This document shows positions 1-12,725 of a stretch of 64,000 bases of DNA, piece after piece. The stretch is taken from NCBI GenBank assembly GCA_914767715.1, contig OU612065.1:25668001-25732000 (forward strand), read 5' to 3'. Under the pieces are notes generated by a model. The model saw only the letters and a list, made by a program, of their open reading frames with translations, searched no databases and was not told the origin of the DNA. The DNA is from Membranipora membranacea (Eukaryota > Bryozoa > Gymnolaemata > Cheilostomatida > Membraniporidae). How positions within the stretch are numbered: position 1 is the first letter of the stretch; each line of letters opens with the position of its first letter. The translations under genes and the position numbers were made by a program.

Positions 1-1618
1 CTCTCGATATCACCTGTTTACGATGTACATCATCAAACCTACCGGTACAAGATATATCAGATAACGTTCATCCTACGGGTGGAAACTGCCATCTGTTAGG
101 TACAAACCACCTAGCCTCTCATCGTCATATGTTACGTCGTTGTATAATAAGGAGAGCGAAGCTTCACAGGGGGTCCAACACTTGCTGATACACACTGTCG
201 TATCTGCCTTACCTTATAGACCAAGGTTTTAATAACGGATCTGGGAGTAATTGGTTGGAGTTCATGAAGACATGACAATAATGCTAGCGTTGGACAAAAT
301 CTGAGTGTGGAAAATCAGTTCTTCCGGTAGATTTTAATCTAATCTAATCTGGCGAATATACTGCTGGTATATTTAATGCTGGTAATGACTATGACACTCA
401 CGCCCTATAGACTAAGGTTTTAATAGAAATTGTTTTCATAATCCGCATTATTTGCAATGTTAACTTACATAGCACTTAGTCAAAAGTAAATTGTAAAAAT
501 TTAGTTTCAAAACAAAATCATACATAAAACTTGTGATGTGATTTGATACAATTTTTTTACAAAGAATTTTTTACAAGAAATTTTTTGTTATCCTTTTCAG
601 TCGTCCTTTGTTTTGTCCTCAATAATGTGAGGTGTGAAATGACCAGGGTAGCATGTTTTTCAGAATGAAAATCATTATTGCTTTAATGAATTTCAAGGCG
701 TCTCTTTTTTTATCAGTTGGCATTATACGAATTACATGGGTACAATCACTTTGCACCATAATCATTGAGATAGGTCTATGAGGTACAGTATGAAATAAGA
801 TAAAACAAACTCCATGTCACCGCAATCAACATGTGGTGAAAATTTTACATCATGATGGTTTTGCAAACGGCTTTGTAAAATCTGACAAAAAAGTGCGAGT
901 TCCGACCTTGTTCACTTGAGAAAGGAAGAGCAATTATGCTGTTCACCGACTTTGAGGATGAACAGGATTAAACAAATTTGAATGGGCGGACTATATCATA
1001 GTAATTATATGCTGAGGCACGGAAACAGAATCAAGATTAATTTCGAAATACGGTAAATCCGCATTAGTGCTATGAATATTTTAGAATCTTACAAGGAATC
1101 TAATGTGGTTAACAAATGTATTGAGTGCCTTTATTTTCATTAAATTCAATTTATTTCTGTCTAGTTTCTTGTAAAAAAAGATAAGCAGATATCGTACAAT
1201 TTTTTATACCTGAATCCAGTTACGTTAGTGATGACAAGTGGCGACTAAGGACGGATACATCCATGTGTAAAAATTACTGTAACTAAAACATAGTGATGTG
1301 GCTTCTCTAAAGAACGTAGTAACATAACAGAAACGAAAATTATAAAATGAAGTGCAGTTGCTAGTACTTAAAAAAAGTAATTAAACAAAAATATAGATCA
1401 AAACAACAGTTTGAATAGAGTTTTACATTTGTGGTTGTATACCAAACAGGCTCAAATGGAGGGAATTGTGACTAAGAGTGGCATCTCAGATTATGAAAAC
1501 TTAGTTATGAGATTAAACTTAAAAAAACAATTATGATTGTTTAAACATCAGGAATTATTCCAATATGATACGAAACAGGCTGGTTAGATGAATGTCTAGT
1601 AAATTGAACAGACGTGAC
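1..1618. other. 3' flank without a recognisable gene
   Basis: I see no convincing exon on either strand. The stretch lies just past the stop codon of the large minus-strand coiled-coil gene, so part of it should be its 3' UTR. Several minus-strand AATAAA-type signals (TTTATT on the plus strand, for example near 1129 and 1150) could serve as its poly(A) signal. A short near-duplicate (CTATAGACTAAGGTTTTAAT-like) occurs near 214 and 404. Confidence 0.5.
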
Positions 1619-4600
1619 TTATAGATATCTTCTTGGCGTTGAAGCGTGACGCTTCCAAACCCTATCCAAATTAGCAATAACTCTTTCTTCTGCTGGAGGG
1701 CCAAGTCCATGTTGGTCCAGAACATTCCAAGCTCTGAAACAGAGAAGAAATAACATCCAATAAAACTTCAGCTGTTCAAATCATCAAACTTTTTCGGCCA
1801 AAAAAAAGGTCATCAAGCAATGAGTTGTAGTTGAACAATGGACTGACTGCAGTTTTCACAATGGATGAAATCTCGAATATAAATCTGATAACTGACATCA
1901 CAATGGAGTATCAGAATGATAGGAAGTTGATAAAGTTATCTGTTTTGCGACTGCAAGAAAACTAGAAGCATCAAAACCACAAAATCATTGTACTCTACTG
2001 CTGATATCTGTTTATCTCCCGAGATTTCAACCAGATCCATACTGATTAATTGTAGGACAAAAAGTCAAAAGGTTCCGACTTAACAGAAACTGATATTAAA
2101 CGATAACAATAGTGAATCATTTGAAGTATGACATGAAGAGATTGTTTGTGGAATCAAATTCGAAAGTTGTGAAAATCAACCTATACAAGAGTGGGTTGCT
2201 ACTTCTTCTGAGAATTCTTTCAAAATGCATTCAGAATTGCGTTTGAGTATAATAAAAAAATAGATTGCTTTGCTCAGGAAATAGAAATCCCTGGAGTTAT
2301 GAAGCTATGAAAAAGCTGACAGAGAGGTACACTTTTCTCCTCCGTCAGTGGATTTAGCTCCCTCATTTTAAGGCTACTCACGCATGATACAAGGCATGTC
2401 GGTCCCTCTCATAATCTGTCTTCGGTGGAGATGAGTCATAAGGCCTGTTACTTCTGCCACTATTGCTAAGTCTGGATGGGCTCAGGGACGGTGAGCGAGT
2501 TATCCTAGCAGGTGACAACTTGACTTGATTTGACTGTGAACTCTGTAAAACCTTGACCTTCTCTTTAGAAGTCTCGAGTTCGACTTTGGCGTTAGTTAAT
2601 TCTCTTCTGAGTGAGCGTGCTTCATCCTCAAGTCTTGTCTTCTCTCGCTACAATCATCACAACATAAATTTAACACAAAACTAATCCTCAAACAGAGGTT
2701 GCCTCGATCTCAAACCCATTTGGTTTTGATACACGCAAGACCAGGAATCGATATCATGGAATCATGTGTTACATCGGAACAGACTTGATAAGGGGCTGCC
2801 ATCACCAACGAGTTCTGCCGTCCTCCAAAGTTTGTGCTTGAGTTGTAATCAAACCCTATTCATCGTGATTTGATAAAACCAATTTCTTATTTTGATTTGT
2901 AGATCTATTTATAAGGGGGTATCATAATGGCACAAATTTGGAAGTAGAAGAAAAGAAAATTTAGAAAAAACAGAACATAGAAAAGACCATCAGTTTGAGA
3001 AAAGCATCTAGTCTACAGGCTACACAATATAGATTACAAGCCTAAAACGCCACCAAGGTCTATGTTATGTCTGCCACTCATAACTTACTATCAAATACAT
3101 GTTACAAGCTAGGGCTGGGCATTAAGTATTAGTTACACTCACAAACACACAACTGGTATTAAAATTGAACCCTGGAGCAGATTATGATGACTCGAGACTG
3201 TACCTGTAGAGTTCTATACTGGTTATCGTGACTGTGGCGTAGTTCTTGTAAAGTCACGTCTGCAGTGGTTTCCATTTGTTCATATTGCTGAAGCCTACTA
3301 TTTAACTCTGATATGTGCATTCTAAGGTCACTTGACGTTCGTTCAGCGGCTTGCAGCATTAACAAGCAATCATTCTGGCACAGCAAACAGACATATAAAT
3401 CCAGAATTAAAATCTAAAACTACTTGAGGTACTACTCTACTTATAAGAAATGCTGAATGGAAGAGGATCAAATGTCGCACACAGGAAACAAAATGGGGTT
3501 CACAAAAGGTTTTATAGGGCTTGAAGTCACACTGCTTGTTTGATAGAAGTTCACTCGTCAGTAAAGAACTAGACATAAGAAGATTCTGTTATGCTATTTA
3601 CTGTTTTTGGTTTAGTAGTCTTTAAACAAATTAAAACACTGTTAACTGAGTATGGTGTATATGTGCAACGTGTCGGTTACGAAATCGTGTGCTACCGCTA
3701 TAGCCTCAATTAAGTAGATGAACAACAACATTTTACAATATTCTTTGAACCTTCTTTTCAGTTGACTCACCAGTTTTGTGTTGAGTAGGTTATTTTCTTG
3801 TTCCAGATCCTCCGCTCTAGTCTGGTAATAGTTGAGATCATGTTTGCGTGCTTTGGCTTTCCTTGCCTGCGAGTGCATATCATTGGTAGTGGAGGTCAAC
3901 TGTAATGAGAGAAAACCTGTTGAATCTAAGGCTGTTTGAAAGGGCCCAGTTAGGATGTCATTTTATTTTATCTTAGGATTGAGATGGAATACCGACAGAA
4001 CACAGTTCAGGCACAAAGATGAGCTGACAAGCTTGATATCTAGAATGAAGGATATGACGATGCGCAGTCACGAAATATAATTTAATATTTTTATTGAGGC
4101 AATGAAAGTTTTCACGAGGCTCAATGACAGTATAAGAGCACTCATTTAAATCCTTGTCGTCTCGTTGTTGATAGCTTGAGCCCCAACAATACCGGTCTTT
4201 TGAGGTTTATCAGTGACAAAAACTTCAATATACAATGAGGATATCAAGCAAGAAATCTGATAAGCTAAGGCTAAAGAAATACCTGAGACTGGAGGTGTTT
4301 ATATTCCTGTTGTAAGAGGTCTCCGTGAGTAAGACCAGTACTCGGATCCCATGATGCTGACACATTGGATGACGACCTTTCCTTTAATCTACAACGTTTA
4401 AGGCATCAAATAAGAATCTCACTTTTTACTACACAATAATACACAAGCAAACATAGCACTCAGAGAAAAGAATATTTGTATTGGAAAGGAAAGTTTGGAC
4501 CAATTGGATGATGACCGTTCCTTTAATCTACAGCATATAAAGCACCAGTTAGACTCCATCTTATTTTTACTACACTTGGTAGAACAATGATGCAAAACAA

Positions 4601-7600
4601 TTCCAATGAGATGACATTGGTTGCCAATTAAAGTATATATGATAATGCTTTGGGGGAATTTTTTTTGGAAAAGGAAATGGAAAATTTTGATCATCATATA
4701 GATAATGCATACATCTATATTCTGACCCTTCGGTTTAGGTCATAGACTTAATATTGAGTCTATTGTTTAGGTTTAATAACGTACACCATTGATAACGCTA
4801 ACCTTGCCAACAAAGCACCATTTTCAGCTTTGAGTTTCATGGTTTTATTTTTCAATTTATCCAGGGCTTTTTCATATTCCTGTAGTTTGACATTCTTTTC
4901 GTTGACTTCGGTACGTAGATTTTTGGTCTGTTTATAAAGCACCATCTTGTGTTTTCGTTCCAAATGAATCTCGTTCGCGCTCTCTTCCCGTGTCATATCA
5001 TTAACATCAGTAGTTAATCTCGCCGTCTATCGAAAAGCAGAGTAGTAAACATGAGTAGAGATCAAACACTGCCGACATGAAGCTGTGATAAGAGTTAGCA
5101 TACAAAACAGGATGAATGGAAAAATACGTGGTACAAAATCAAAAACATGCTATAGTATCCTGTGTTTTGCAAAATTAACAACATTGTATTTTGACAATAT
5201 GTTTATGACAGGATAATGTTTGAGGAAAGCAACAACAAGTTGTAATTGTTATCCTAAAAGAAAATTTGATTTCACCCTGTGATTAATTACCACACCTAAT
5301 TTCTGAATCATTATAAAATAGCTCACATCCACTATCAAAGCAACAAATTTCCAAAATAATGCATTATGGAAATGTTGACCTAATTCTTATGGACATACCG
5401 CCATAGCAGTATCCATCTCATCCCTGGTGACAGAGAAGCTCTGTAATTCTCTCTGTACACGATCTACTTCTGCCCTCAGTTCTGTGTTCTGTTCTCGGAG
5501 TCGGGAATTCTCATCCTTCAATATCTGATTAGTGCCATCGACATCATGCTGTCAGAAAAAAATTACTTGTGAATGACAATAATATATTATAGAGCATCTG
5601 TATTAGTTTGCTTCCGCTCAAATGAAAACCTCATATAACGATTCATGCTATATGCCACTTTTCTGCCCTCAATAAACACAGGGAAGAATGTACTAGTCGT
5701 TTGCATTTTGAATGATGACTGTGCTCTTTTCATGCCTTGACCGGCAAAGTGCAAACTTGCAATTTTCATTATATTGACGTCAGATTTATCATTTTTCGCA
5801 TGCACAAAATGTAGCAAAAAGTATTTTGAGCATGGGGTGACAAACGACGACACCATTTTCTATTTGAATCTTTATCTTTTTTTCTATTTGATCAGGGGGA
5901 GAGTATGAGGTGGCGTGGGATGATACGGAATAACAGGGTGCGGAGTTGACATTAATTAGCAGGGCTTAGTTCGCTTCTAAATTAGTTCCATAAATGGATG
6001 TTTGGCCCGATGCTCAAATAAACATATAAATATGCATGTGTGAATCAATGGCAACAAGCATCAGATTCATAGATAGAGGTGTGATTCGAAGTGTTCAGTA
6101 CCCGGTTTTGTTATCTTGTCACTACTGTGACGTTGATTCAGATATCAAAATGAAGACAATTAATTAATGGTAGATATCATTCCCTGAATTGATATTCGTT
6201 TGGATTTGATAAGAGTTTATGGTGTAAACAGTACACTGAAAGTCTACTGTCCTTCATACTGTTTGCTGTGTCATGTAATTTTAGGTAACATGTAGTCCAT
6301 ATTCGGCAAACATGCATGTGCACATGATCCAAATTCTTGTAGGTCAAATTAACGGACATGGGAATCGGATGTAGCATAGTTTCCTGTTGAAACTTTGAGT
6401 GTCCTTATAAATTTTGAGTTATATGTCATGCTACTGGTAAAGCAACATCAAAATTATGATGACTATTTGTGCCAACGCTCACTACAAATAGTTTTAGAAG
6501 TGATTTATATCGCCTGTCTGAGAATGATTTGGGAAATTAAAAACAGTTATAGTATTAAAGTATTATACTTATGAGCAGCTATTTATTGAGAACCTCTTGT
6601 CAATAGAAGAAATAGGGATTGTTGCGATCAAAATTACTAGTTTTTTTTATCAATAACCAACAAAATTGGCAAGAAGATCTGAAAGATTTGTCTCCCCTCT
6701 GACATTAGGAGGACGACTCTGTCTACTAATATCTAATAGGATGAGCAAGAACTAGTTATTTAAATAGTATGATCGACCATCCAAGGTGATGCCTGGCGTG
6801 GTTATTCTTAGATTGATGGTATCTAAATGTGAGTGAATTCCATTAAGAGAATGCCAGAATTCGTTTTAGTTTGGTGAGCATGCAGTACAAGGTATATGTG
6901 GCTAGATGCAATTGAATAAATGAAGGTTCAATGCAAGTCAAAATAGCATTATAACCATAATAACCATGTCTAAGATTATAACCTTAATATGGTATGATAT
7001 GCACCCTTTTCCCAGTGAACATGACATGCTGACAGACCGTGAGAGTGCAGATAGTATGAGAGTTTGTATGATGTACTACCTGATTATAATACCCCGCAGA
7101 GGATTGAGGAGGAGGCATATACATTGGCTGCTGCTGCTGCAGAGCGGGCGCTGCCTGAGGTGTGTTCAGAACACTCGGCATAAACGCTGCCGGATGAATC
7201 TAATAGAGTGGTTGTGATTAATGTAAGGATTATACTAGCTATAAATAAGGATGGCATTAATCAAAGGGATTATTAACACATTTGAAATGATGATAACCCA
7301 ACATCTAAGAAATGATAAAATGAAGCACAGAGCCACAGAGAGGAACTATTTTCCATGCTTACAGGAATATAAAGTTTGAGGGAGTATATTATAGACATAC
7401 CCTAGAGTCTCTGAGATTGTCAGAGTCACGCTGAAGCTGCTCCACTTTATTTTCCAGCCTTGACACCTCCCTAACCTGTTCCTCTCGAAGCTTTTTATAC
7501 TGATCAGCCTCCTATAAAAGATTAAAGGGCATATTTTGTGATACGATCTTGAATAAGTACCAAGCAATATAAGGATGCTGGTCTAACAGTACCTACATGG

Positions 7601-10600
7601 AAAAGTTTGAGTGCAAAATTTTAGATAAAAAGTGAGAACTTATTATCAATCCCACATATTGTACATCTTAGCACCTTAGCAGAACAACATTAAAACAGAA
7701 AAGAACCAAAATGAAAATATCCTGAGTTTATGTTGTCTGAGCCTAATAATTCAGGCAATCAGGCATGAGACAACACTCCATAATCCAGCCAGCCGGATGT
7801 CCTGCACACCATGAGACTCGACAAGGATTAATACATTGATTATAGTTCCTATTTACCGATTGGGCCAGTAGAAGGTTCGTCTCTAATTTCATTTTCTCCT
7901 TTATCTCATCTTGAGCTTTCTCTAGTTTCTTCTTTGCCTCATAGAGATCAGATTGCAGCCTGTTATTCACCTGATCCGACTGTAAAACAATCAGATAACA
8001 AAATTCATGAATCCTGGAGAGGCAGTATAAGACTTAAGAGGCAATCATGTCTGTCTCAAACATCTTATCACTGACTGAATGAGGTGTAAGGGCTTTCTAT
8101 TATTTTAAGCTCTCGTGGATAGATATACAGGGTCAACATACAGTCCATTATTTTGACTAGGCGACATGATGCTTTTCATCCACAGACAATGGATAGAGGA
8201 TTTTACTTCATTGTAATGTACAACATACCACTGTTTTCTGTTTCTCTAGATCTCTCACATCTCTAGCTGACTCCTCATACATTTTCTTGTACGGATCAGT
8301 GTCAGGATGATCTTTTCCTCGTGACATTGTCATCATCATCTCATCTCTGAAATTATGGAAATAAGATTGGTCAAGACTGCAAAAATGTGATGTTATTGTC
8401 TACTGCATCTCAACGCATGTATATTGTGAAAAATTTTGTATACTATAGCTCAAAGCCCCTTTCTCATATGTTATTCAAGAGTTTTATTGTATCCCTCATC
8501 ACTCACTGTCTCCCCATACTTTTTACAAGCATCCATGCAAGCGACAAGAAGTCCTTACGCAAAATATTTAAGTTAGGGATTGAGCACCCCGATATAGATG
8601 CTCTGGTGGCCAACCAGATCAAGACACTTGGACTATGGTACATACACGATGAAGAGCACTTTATCAATGACTTTCTAACTAAATGCCCCTCAGGTCGCTA
8701 CCGCACCGCTAAATATCGGGGTACATGGGGTAGAGACAGCTTTTTAAGACATCTCATACATACACTTAATAATATACTATTCTAAAAAAACTTTTTATAC
8801 AACAGAGATCTGATTTTTTTCATGTTTTTCTTTCTTGTCAGTATTAACAACGTATTTTGTGACAAATTTTGTCTATGATAGTAATAAATCCATCCATCCA
8901 TCCATTGTCCTAAACTAGGACAGAAATCGGGATTCGGTCCGGGATATAATATTGTTTAGTTTATCATCTCTTAAACAAGATGTACAAATACATCTCTCAT
9001 TGAACTTTTCATAGTTGTAATGATTGCCTCGTACAATGATTTTTTTCCAATGCTGCATGTTAATGCCACTCTTGACTTACTTGAGCTTTTCATGGTAATT
9101 AGATCTTTCTCTGGCAGCATCCTGAAGCTGTGCATTCTGTTGAGTCAGCATGTCAATCTTACCATCCAACTGTAACAAAATAAAAATGAGTCACTCAGTG
9201 TGTTTACAGTGTCTCGAGAACTTGCACATGCTTGAATGATTTATGCAAATGGATGTTAAGTGTCTAACCGCATATATATCAAAGTTGGACATACCTCTCT
9301 TCTTAGGTTAACCAGTTCCCTGCCTTTATCTTTCAGCTCTCCATCTTTTTGGTTGAGTAGAACATTCTGCATTGAGCAGACATTCTTAGCTTCCACAGCC
9401 TCCTTACTATAACTATCTAGCTTATCTCTCAGTTTAGATAATTCACGCTGGGCCTGCATAAAGAGGGCAAATTCAATTCAATTCGATGAGCCGTATTTAT
9501 AAATATCTATCAAAATGAAAGCAAACATTACAAAGTTGGTAGATTTCACAAAATTACCTTTCAAAATTTGGTTGTCTTGTGGTAAGATGGATATTTCTCA
9601 CCTCTTTATTACAAAGCGCGATATCTTTGCCACCAAAATATATAATAAATTAATATAATATAATAATAAACATGTTAATATATAATAATTCTTTAGATCA
9701 CCCGGACTTACCCGTTCTTCTTCATCCTTGGCTCTGCTAAGCGCCTCCTGGTGAGAAGTTAGAGGTATATAATTCTGATTTGTCTCCTCTTTGATGCACC
9801 ACAATGTCCGTGTCACCTCATCTAACGCAGCTTTAGCACTCTCCTACAATACATGAAATAAGCGGTGAGGAATTTTCATAACACATAACTTGTCGTGGTT
9901 ATAAACAAAAATGTGCTCGCATATTGAAATAATCATAACAAGAGTTGACATTCTTGTGCTAAGATATTTGTTGGCAAAAAATTAACTGTGGTGTTATTTG
10001 TGGTAAGTGACCCTCAGTACCTGAACCTGAATTAAATCCAAAAGAAAAATTGGATGAACAATAAAGAGAAGGTTATCTAGAAGGTTGCTCTTTTCCATTT
10101 TTTAGACACAATGTAGTAAAAACAATTGTTTCTATAGTTAATGAAGACAGAGGCCCAAATGCACCAGTCAGACTTCCAGACACATCAGGTCAATATGGCA
10201 TCGATTTGTATCATAACTAACCTTGTCTTCCACTTCAGCAGCTATCTCCTTATCCTTCTCCTCCAGTGCTGTCATATATGTGGCTCTCTCAGCATCAGAA
10301 CGAGCTCTGAGCTGTTCTAGTTCTGTCCTCAGCTGAACCATCTCAGTATCTAGTATACTACGAGACTGCTGACCCTGATTCTCTGCTCTCTGTTTAATAT
10401 AAAGTGCACAAAAAACTTGAATATCCAGTCTGAATGCATGCAAGGAGTGAGATAATACCAATCAACTGTTTCATACAAAGTACACAACAACCTGAGTATC
10501 TAGTCTAATGCGCAAGCAAGAAGTGAGACAACTCTTTGCTGTGCATCATAATTTGAGAAACTTTGAAAGCCTTGGAAACATTGGAATGAATGCTGTTCAA

Positions 10601-12725
10601 GCAAATTTCAATCTGGTTTTGCTTTTATTGATGCATGTACATACTCATGTAATTATGTATGAATATATGTATGCACACATTATGTAGTCAAGTATTAATC
10701 TATGGATGCATTTATGTTTTTTTATGTATATTTCATAACATTGATGATCATGCCAAAAGGCTGTTCTTGACACCCACCATTAAATCATCCTTGACCTTCA
10801 GTTCGGCTGTGACATTCCTAAGTCTCTGCTCCAGCTGACCATTAGTATCCTTCAAGCGAGAAATCTCACTCTCCAACTACATAATACAAGGGAAGACATT
10901 GAAAGTTGGTTCTTTATAAAATCAGGTTTTATTGTCAATGAGGGCATAACTACTAAAATACTCTCTGTCACTCAAAGTAGAAGTTTGCTCTGATCAAAAG
11001 AAACATGATTTGCGATCTATGTTTCATTTCGGAGCCATTTTTACCAAAAGATAATACATTACTACCACCTTCCATGGTCTAATTACTGACTGCTTTTAAC
11101 AATTACAGCGCAATATAGAGTCAGACAGACGAAAAACAGTCATATTCACATATTAGGGATTACAGCTGATGTGAGCTTCAGATACCACTCACCAGTATTA
11201 TCTGTTGAGACAGTTTCCCTACAGTTGCCTGAGCAGCCAAGCTAGTTTCTAGTTTCTTATTCAAATCTCTGTAATCAAATAGAAAAAGGATAATAAAAAC
11301 CTTAAAACTGAGACACACACCAAGGACTTTATTAAGCATTCAGATGGGACAGAGGGTTATTTGATGGGGAATAAAAGTTACCATCCTTCGTCTGAAACAC
11401 ACTTTAAATCTAAAAGCTTTCTTACAGCCTGACAAAAGATAAATGTAGCAATAAGTTTCACTGCACATACAGAGAAAGCATAATTGACAAATTGACTGAA
11501 TTTTAGTTCTGAGTTGACTTGAGTTTGAGGTTGATTTTGACAAGATCAAAAAGTTAAGCTCTGGTTTATCCAGAGAATATAACACTAGATTTAATAATTA
11601 CTACCCACTATGGCTATAAATAAACAATTAAGGTCTAGCCATAGACTTAAGAATAATATTTGTAATATTAATCAGGGCTCTCAACCTGGGAGGATCCAAA
11701 ACCTGAGTTTTTCCCAATGCCGTGTTGCAGGTGGCATTTCAAAGGCATGAAACACTCTGCGCACAAACAGCTTTTAGTTTTAGAGCTCTGTAGCCTCCTC
11801 AACGGGTCCGGCAACCAAAGCTTAGAGAGCAATTTAAGCCTCTGCATATGAATGATACTGGTTTTTTAGAGTTGTTAGCAGATCATTGATGTAGAATCAC
11901 TGTAAAACTCATCCTGGTTAAACTATTTCATATATCACAACATAAAATACAGAGTTTTTTTATAATCATACAACTAGGCCACACCGAGAGGAATTCCCCA
12001 ATTTTGATGAATATGAGGCAAAATCTGAGTTTTTAGTTAATACTCTAAAATCCCCTGAGTTGCCTGAGTTGAACCCAAAAACCTGAGTAACTCGGGCTAA
12101 ACCTGAGTAACTCGGGCTTAATCTGAGTGAGACTTGCTCTTGTAACAAAATCACCAATGAGGCTCAAGTCACATACATTCTACAAACTGCATCTTCTTTT
12201 CTTTCTTTTTTTTCTGATAAATGATTATGATGCCTATAAAAGTATTAAAGAAAAGAAGAAAATGAGGCTAGCTTAGCAGTACTTACAGAGTGACCTCCTG
12301 GTCCCTGATGGTCAGTTTCTCTTGCAGTTTATCGTTCTGTACTCTAAGATCCGCGGCCTCGTCAGACTTACTATGGACCTGATTACTCAACTGTCTGTTC
12401 TCTGCTTGTAGACTAGTCACCGAGCTCTGCAGACTTGAGGTATCTCTGCAATATAGTCAAATCACAATAATTATCTTGACGACTTAAAAATTTGATGTTT
12501 CACAGCATCCAAAAATAAGTATGACCCCTAAAAACATCAAGCATTCAGAGTTCCCAGCCGGACATTATTTGTAGAAAATTTTAAGAAGAACTGAAAGGAG
12601 GCCTATCAAACTCTGCTACTTTCCCTCTTTGACTATAATTAAGAATACCCATCTTTCTTGGCATGCAACTTACTTTTTCAGCTGACGACATTTCTCCTCC
12701 ATTCTCTCCAACTCTTTTTGTTGCA
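1619..12725 (-). CDS. Coiled-coil gene, C-terminal exons 33-51
   Basis: Exons in transcript order: 12674-12725, 12287-12445, 11193-11268, 10778-10876, 10222-10389, 9712-9843, 9295-9453, 9081-9169, 8229-8346, 7857-7979, 7401-7511, 7080-7199, 5399-5548, 4803-5026, 4283-4388, 3771-3899, 3204-3374, 2382-2647, 1619-1733. Most encode Leu/Gln/Glu/Lys heptads. Exon 7080-7199 breaks the coil with a Pro/Gln/Met-rich stretch (QQQQPMYMPPPQSS). Exon 2382-2647 ends the coil and adds a Ser/Pro/Arg-rich linker (SPSLSPSRLSNSGRSNR). The last exon encodes a non-coiled tail, AWNVLDQHGLGPPAEERVIA and onward, ending STPRRYL; it is a good query for finding the family. Several exons in this block are symmetric 0-0. 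Confidence 0.8.
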
